Source: Clostridia bacterium
GTDB taxonomy: Bacteria > Bacillota > Clostridia > Oscillospirales > RGIG577
Assembly: GCA_017419325.1 (NCBI GenBank)
Contig: JAFOLN010000010.1
Location: 1-8,586, forward strand
Length of the DNA: 8,586 bases
Reading direction: 5' to 3'
In this document: positions 5,644 through 8,586 of the stretch, in pieces
Layout: each line of letters starts with the position of its first letter
How positions within the stretch are numbered: position 1 is the stretch's first letter
Notes under the pieces: model-generated
The model's input: the letters and a program-made list of their open reading frames with translations, nothing else
What the model was told of the DNA's origin: nothing
Databases searched by the model: none
Position numbers and translations under genes: made by a program

Positions 5644-7647
5644 TTATCTTTCAAAATATGCGTCTATCGCGGCCTTGAGCCGCTCTACCGCCTCCGGGGC
5701 GGAGGTGGTAAGCTGCGCGCCCGCCATCGTCTGATGGCCGCCGCCGCCGAGCCTTTCAAGTATCATCTGCACGTTTATCTCGCCCATGGAGCGGGCGGAG
5801 ATGTGGGTTTTTCCGTCGTATTCGCCCACCACGAAGGACGCCTGCACCTGGGATATGGACACAAGCTCGTCCGCCGCCATGGAAAGCGACTCCTTGAACC
5901 GCGAGAGCGGCGTATCGGCGGGGACCGCCTCATATTCGGCGATGGCGGTGCAGTCGTGATAAATCCTCGCGCTTGACACTATGTCGCTCTTTAAACGGTA
6001 GTTATTGAACTCCGTGGAGAAGAACCGCTTCACGGCGATGGTGTCGGCGCCGCAGCGCTTTAAGTGCGCCGCCGCCTCAAAGGTGCGAACGCCCGTCTTG
6101 AACGTGAAGTTCTTCGTGTCGAGCATTATGCCCGCAAGGAGAGCCTCCGCCTCGTCGCGGTCGATGCGCCCGGAGTCTCCGAGATACTGAAGCATCTCCG
6201 TCACCATCTCGCAGGTGGAGGATAAGAACGGCTCATGGTATAAAAGCGTCGCGTTGTCTATGAACTGCTCGCTCTTTCTGTGGTGGTCTATGACCGCGAC
6301 GTGCTTTGCTAGCCCTATGAGCGCGGGCGCCTCGCAGTAGTCGTAGCGGTGGGAGTCCACTATGCAAAGAAGCGACTTCGCCGATATATATTCCTCCGCC
6401 GTTTCGGGCGTAATGAACGCCCCGGCGTAAAGCTCCTTCTGTCTGAACCGCTCAAGCATCTTCCCCACCATGTTGCTCTGGGGGTCGATGACTATCTTTG
6501 CCTTGGTGTTTAAGTTACGGCAGGCGCGGTATAGTCCTATGGCCGCGCCCAGCGCGTCGTAGTCTGCGTACTTGTGACCCATTATGACAACGCTGTCGGC
6601 CATGACTATAAGCTCACGGAGCGCCGTGGCAACAACGCGGGAGCGCACCTTCGTGCGCTTCGAGGTGCCCTCGGTCTTGCCGCCGAAGTACTCGAAGGAG
6701 CCGCGGGTCTTTATTACCACCTGGTCGCCGCCGCGCCCCAGCGCCATGTCTATGGCGCTCTTCGCCGCCTCGAATTTCTCAAAGAAGGTCTGAAGGTCGC
6801 GCCCTATGCCGATGCTCAGCGTCACGGGCAGGCGGTTCGGGCCCACGGTGTTCGTCTTCGCCTCGGAAAGGATCGAGAACTTCTCCTCAATGGCCTTTTT
6901 CATGAAGCTTTCGTCGGCCACGAAAAAGTACCTGTCACGCTCGTACTTCTGAATGGCGCCGCCGCTTTTAGTCACCCAGACGGTTATAAGCTCGTCGAGG
7001 CGGGAAAGCGCCATATTGAGCGCCGACTCCTTCTGACCCGACACCAGCTCCTCGTAGTTGTCTATAAGTATTATGCCCACCGACGATTTCTTCGCGGCCA
7101 TCTCCTGCTTTAAGGAAACGTAGTCGGTATTTTCGTAGAAATACATGGTGATAAGCGTATCCGAGCGGGATTTCGTAACGGAGGGGGAGCTTACGTATAC
7201 GTTGAACCAGCGGTTGTCGAAGGCAACGCGGGCGGGCTGTTCAAGCCTGCCGTCAAGAATGCTCTCCGCGTCCAGCTCCGGGAATATATCGGATATCCTG
7301 CTGCCGAAAAGGGGCATGGATTCGCTGTTCGTCATGCGGGCGAACATCTCGTTGTGCCACGCAAGCTCGCCGGAGCCGTCTATAACGGCTATGGGCATGG
7401 GGAAGCTTAAGAGCGAGCTTTTCGCCGTGCTCCCCGCCTTGTACGTTATGCTCTCCACGTATTTTATAAGGTCGCGCTGCTTCGTTCGCACCGTGTAGAT
7501 ATAGAACGCGAGCAGCACAAGAGTGACAATAAGCTCTATCCAGAAGACCACGGGGCTGAAAAACAGGCTTATAACGATGAACGCCGCCAGCACTATGAAT
7601 ATTATCCTTGACCCGGCGGTAAACGCCTTGAATATCGACCTGTCCAT
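5644..7647 (-). CDS. gdpP: c-di-AMP phosphodiesterase GdpP (YybT family, DHH/DHHA1)
   Basis: Membrane-bound enzyme that hydrolyses cyclic di-AMP to pApA and so sets the level of this second messenger, which controls potassium and osmolyte transport and wall stress responses in Bacillota. It has 667 residues, close to B. subtilis GdpP. Order: two membrane helices (about 14-31 and 33-52), a PAS-like domain (about 80-170; known to bind heme in relatives), a degenerate GGDEF domain (about 188-315) in which YERDRYFF (235-242) sits in the region of the lost GGDEF signature while the downstream ALGRGGDQVVIK is kept, then the DHH domain with HKYADYD (358-364), VDSH (430-433) and DHH (454-456), and DHHA1 with GGGGHQTMAG (634-643). 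All metal-binding motifs are intact, so hydrolysis should occur. ATG start; its strong AGGAGGT is 12 nt away. It lies between yybS and rplI as in B. subtilis. Confidence 0.97.
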   Translation of the reverse strand: MDRSIFKAFTAGSRIIFIVLAAFIVISLFFSPVVFWIELIVTLVLLAFYIYTVRTKQRDLIKYVESITYKAGSTAKSSLLSFPMPIAVIDGSGELAWHNEMFARMTNSESMPLFGSRISDIFPELDAESILDGRLEQPARVAFDNRWFNVYVSSPSVTKSRSDTLITMYFYENTDYVSLKQEMAAKKSSVGIILIDNYEELVSGQKESALNMALSRLDELITVWVTKSGGAIQKYERDRYFFVADESFMKKAIEEKFSILSEAKTNTVGPNRLPVTLSIGIGRDLQTFFEKFEAAKSAIDMALGRGGDQVVIKTRGSFEYFGGKTEGTSKRTKVRSRVVATALRELIVMADSVVIMGHKYADYDALGAAIGLYRACRNLNTKAKIVIDPQSNMVGKMLERFRQKELYAGAFITPETAEEYISAKSLLCIVDSHRYDYCEAPALIGLAKHVAVIDHHRKSEQFIDNATLLYHEPFLSSTCEMVTEMLQYLGDSGRIDRDEAEALLAGIMLDTKNFTFKTGVRTFEAAAHLKRCGADTIAVKRFFSTEFNNYRLKSDIVSSARIYHDCTAIAEYEAVPADTPLSRFKESLSMAADELVSISQVQASFVVGEYDGKTHISARSMGEINVQMILERLGGGGHQTMAGAQLTTSAPEAVERLKAAIDAYFER

Positions 7648-7659
7648 TTTTTCGCACGC

Positions 7660-7666
7660 ACCTCCT
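7660..7666 (-). promoter_or_regulatory. Strong, far-spaced ribosome binding site of gdpP
   Basis: The minus strand reads AGGAGGT, the best Shine-Dalgarno match in the window, but 12 nt before the ATG instead of the usual 6-9. The two GTG triplets between it and the ATG are not in the gdpP frame, so ATG at 7645-7647 remains the best start. Confidence 0.65.
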
Positions 7667-7692
7667 CTATATAATATGAAAGAACGTATTCA

Positions 7693-8586
7693 TCATTTTT
7701 TCTCCGGCGGCCCCTCCTTGGGCATTGTAAACGGGATTATCGCGTTGAGCGCGCCGATATATGAGACTATCGCGGCAATATTAAGAACGGGCAGCACCGT
7801 AAGTATGCATACGATGGCCGTGACCGTGCGCTTCGTCTGCTTTTTCGCGCCGTACATGGACAAAAAGCGGTATATCGTCGCCGCGCCGCCCAGCGCCAGA
7901 GGATACTCAAGTATGGTATAAAGGTTCGAGGCGAATATGTTCGGGTTCTCCCCCGCCGTCCATATGTTCACAATGGAGCAGATAATAAATATTATGCCGC
8001 CGACGCGGGATATGTTAAAAAGCTTAAGGCTCTCGAAAAAGCCGGGGCGCTTGAAGTCAAGCGCGTAGTTTAGCGCCCCCGCAAGCGTGTACGCGAAGAA
8101 TATCTCTAAAAACACGGCGGCAACGAAGCTTCCTATGGCCGTCTGGCGCATAACGGAAGCGAGCGTCTCAAGCGTAACGTTCGACTGTACGCCCGGCATC
8201 GCCGTATACCGCGACAGCATGTCCATGGACGGCTCCATGAGGTAGTCGACCGCCGCGTCCACGGTGCGGGGGAGACCCGCCAGGTCAAGGTCGTGGATTA
8301 CGGAGAGGATGCTCACCAAGAGAAGCAGCGCCGCGCCGAGTATCATATATTCCGCGAAGTCGCGCCCCCGCCTTATGCTTATGCCGATGCATAGCCCCGG
8401 CAGGGCGAAGCTAAGCGTAAAGAGCAATGCGTCTATCGGGTCGTTTGCGATAAAGAGGCCCGCCGCCGTCATAAGCACGATGAGAGCCGCCGACAGAAAT
8501 ACGCGGGCGCGCCCCTCCCAGAGGCAGTAAAGGATGAGGGAACACGCCCCCACCACCTGAGCCGCCGTGGCGAAAAGCCTGTTGTC
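7693..8586 (-). CDS. yybS: DUF2232 (YybS-like) multi-pass membrane protein, 5' end outside window
   Basis: Integral membrane protein of unknown function. The open frame continues to the window edge, giving at least 297 residues; B. subtilis YybS has about 309, so the N-terminus is missing. A GTG at 8554-8556 could be read as a start, but it has no ribosome binding site and would cut the first hydrophobic segment, so I treat the gene as partial. Counting from the edge, hydrophobic segments lie near 4-22, 28-47, 52-70, 80-97, 147-176, 193-211, 219-240 and 255-283, about eight helices. A soluble loop of about 45 residues (100-145) contains LMEPSMDMLSRY. The C-terminus is short and charged and ends in two adjacent TGA codons. 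The assignment rests on this topology, the conserved C-terminal half (SRVGGIIF to YPLALGGAATIYRFLS) and its place just upstream of gdpP. No catalytic motif is visible. A link to GdpP function is suggested only by conserved neighbourhood. Confidence 0.75.
   Translation of the reverse strand, partial: DNRLFATAAQVVGACSLILYCLWEGRARVFLSAALIVLMTAAGLFIANDPIDALLFTLSFALPGLCIGISIRRGRDFAEYMILGAALLLLVSILSVIHDLDLAGLPRTVDAAVDYLMEPSMDMLSRYTAMPGVQSNVTLETLASVMRQTAIGSFVAAVFLEIFFAYTLAGALNYALDFKRPGFFESLKLFNISRVGGIIFIICSIVNIWTAGENPNIFASNLYTILEYPLALGGAATIYRFLSMYGAKKQTKRTVTAIVCILTVLPVLNIAAIVSYIGALNAIIPFTMPKEGPPEKK

Noticed and set aside
7648..7692. Possible promoter for gdpP (TATTAT-like sequence in the gap)
   Set aside because: I found no -35 element at 16-18 bp spacing and no extended -10 TG. 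The gap is only 45 nt and rich in A/T around the ribosome binding site.

Overview
The window is a gene-dense piece of a bacterial chromosome. Seven protein genes all lie on the minus strand and are read from high to low coordinates. It points to a GC-rich member of the Bacillota, probably class Clostridia. The reasons are the order yybS-gdpP-rplI-dnaB, which is the order around B. subtilis yybS-yybT-rplI-dnaC; the order tilS-hpt-ftsH, another conserved Bacillota block; purine-rich Shine-Dalgarno sites (AAAGGAG, GGAGG, AGGAGGT); and a c-di-AMP phosphodiesterase of GdpP type. By eye the DNA is roughly 55-60% GC, yet AUA is the favoured isoleucine codon. I cannot name a genus.

Layout in transcription order: a DUF2232/YybS-like membrane protein (8586 to 7693, 5' end outside the window), gdpP (7647-5644), rplI (5618-5160), dnaB (5132-3795), tilS (3805-2414), hpt (2399-1863) and ftsH (1833 to 1, 3' end outside the window). 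The gaps are 44, 25, 27, -11, 14 and 29 nt. There is no non-coding stretch longer than about 45 nt, no convincing Rho-independent terminator, and no RNA gene, insertion sequence, CRISPR array or phage gene. The whole window could be one transcript.

Functionally it is housekeeping: c-di-AMP turnover at the membrane (GdpP, perhaps with YybS), a 50S ribosomal protein (L9), the replicative helicase (DnaB), tRNA-Ile2 lysidine synthesis (TilS), purine salvage (Hpt) and membrane protein quality control (FtsH). The tRNA made by TilS reads AUA, the isoleucine codon these genes prefer.

I did not find a previously undescribed system. The most unusual structure is inside tilS. A 100-nt island (2661-2760) has only 23% GC and holds a perfect 18-bp palindrome upstream of a perfect extended -10 motif pointing at hpt and ftsH. 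This could be an embedded regulated promoter. The second point is the direct fusion, by an 11-nt overlap, of two gene blocks that are separate in B. subtilis.
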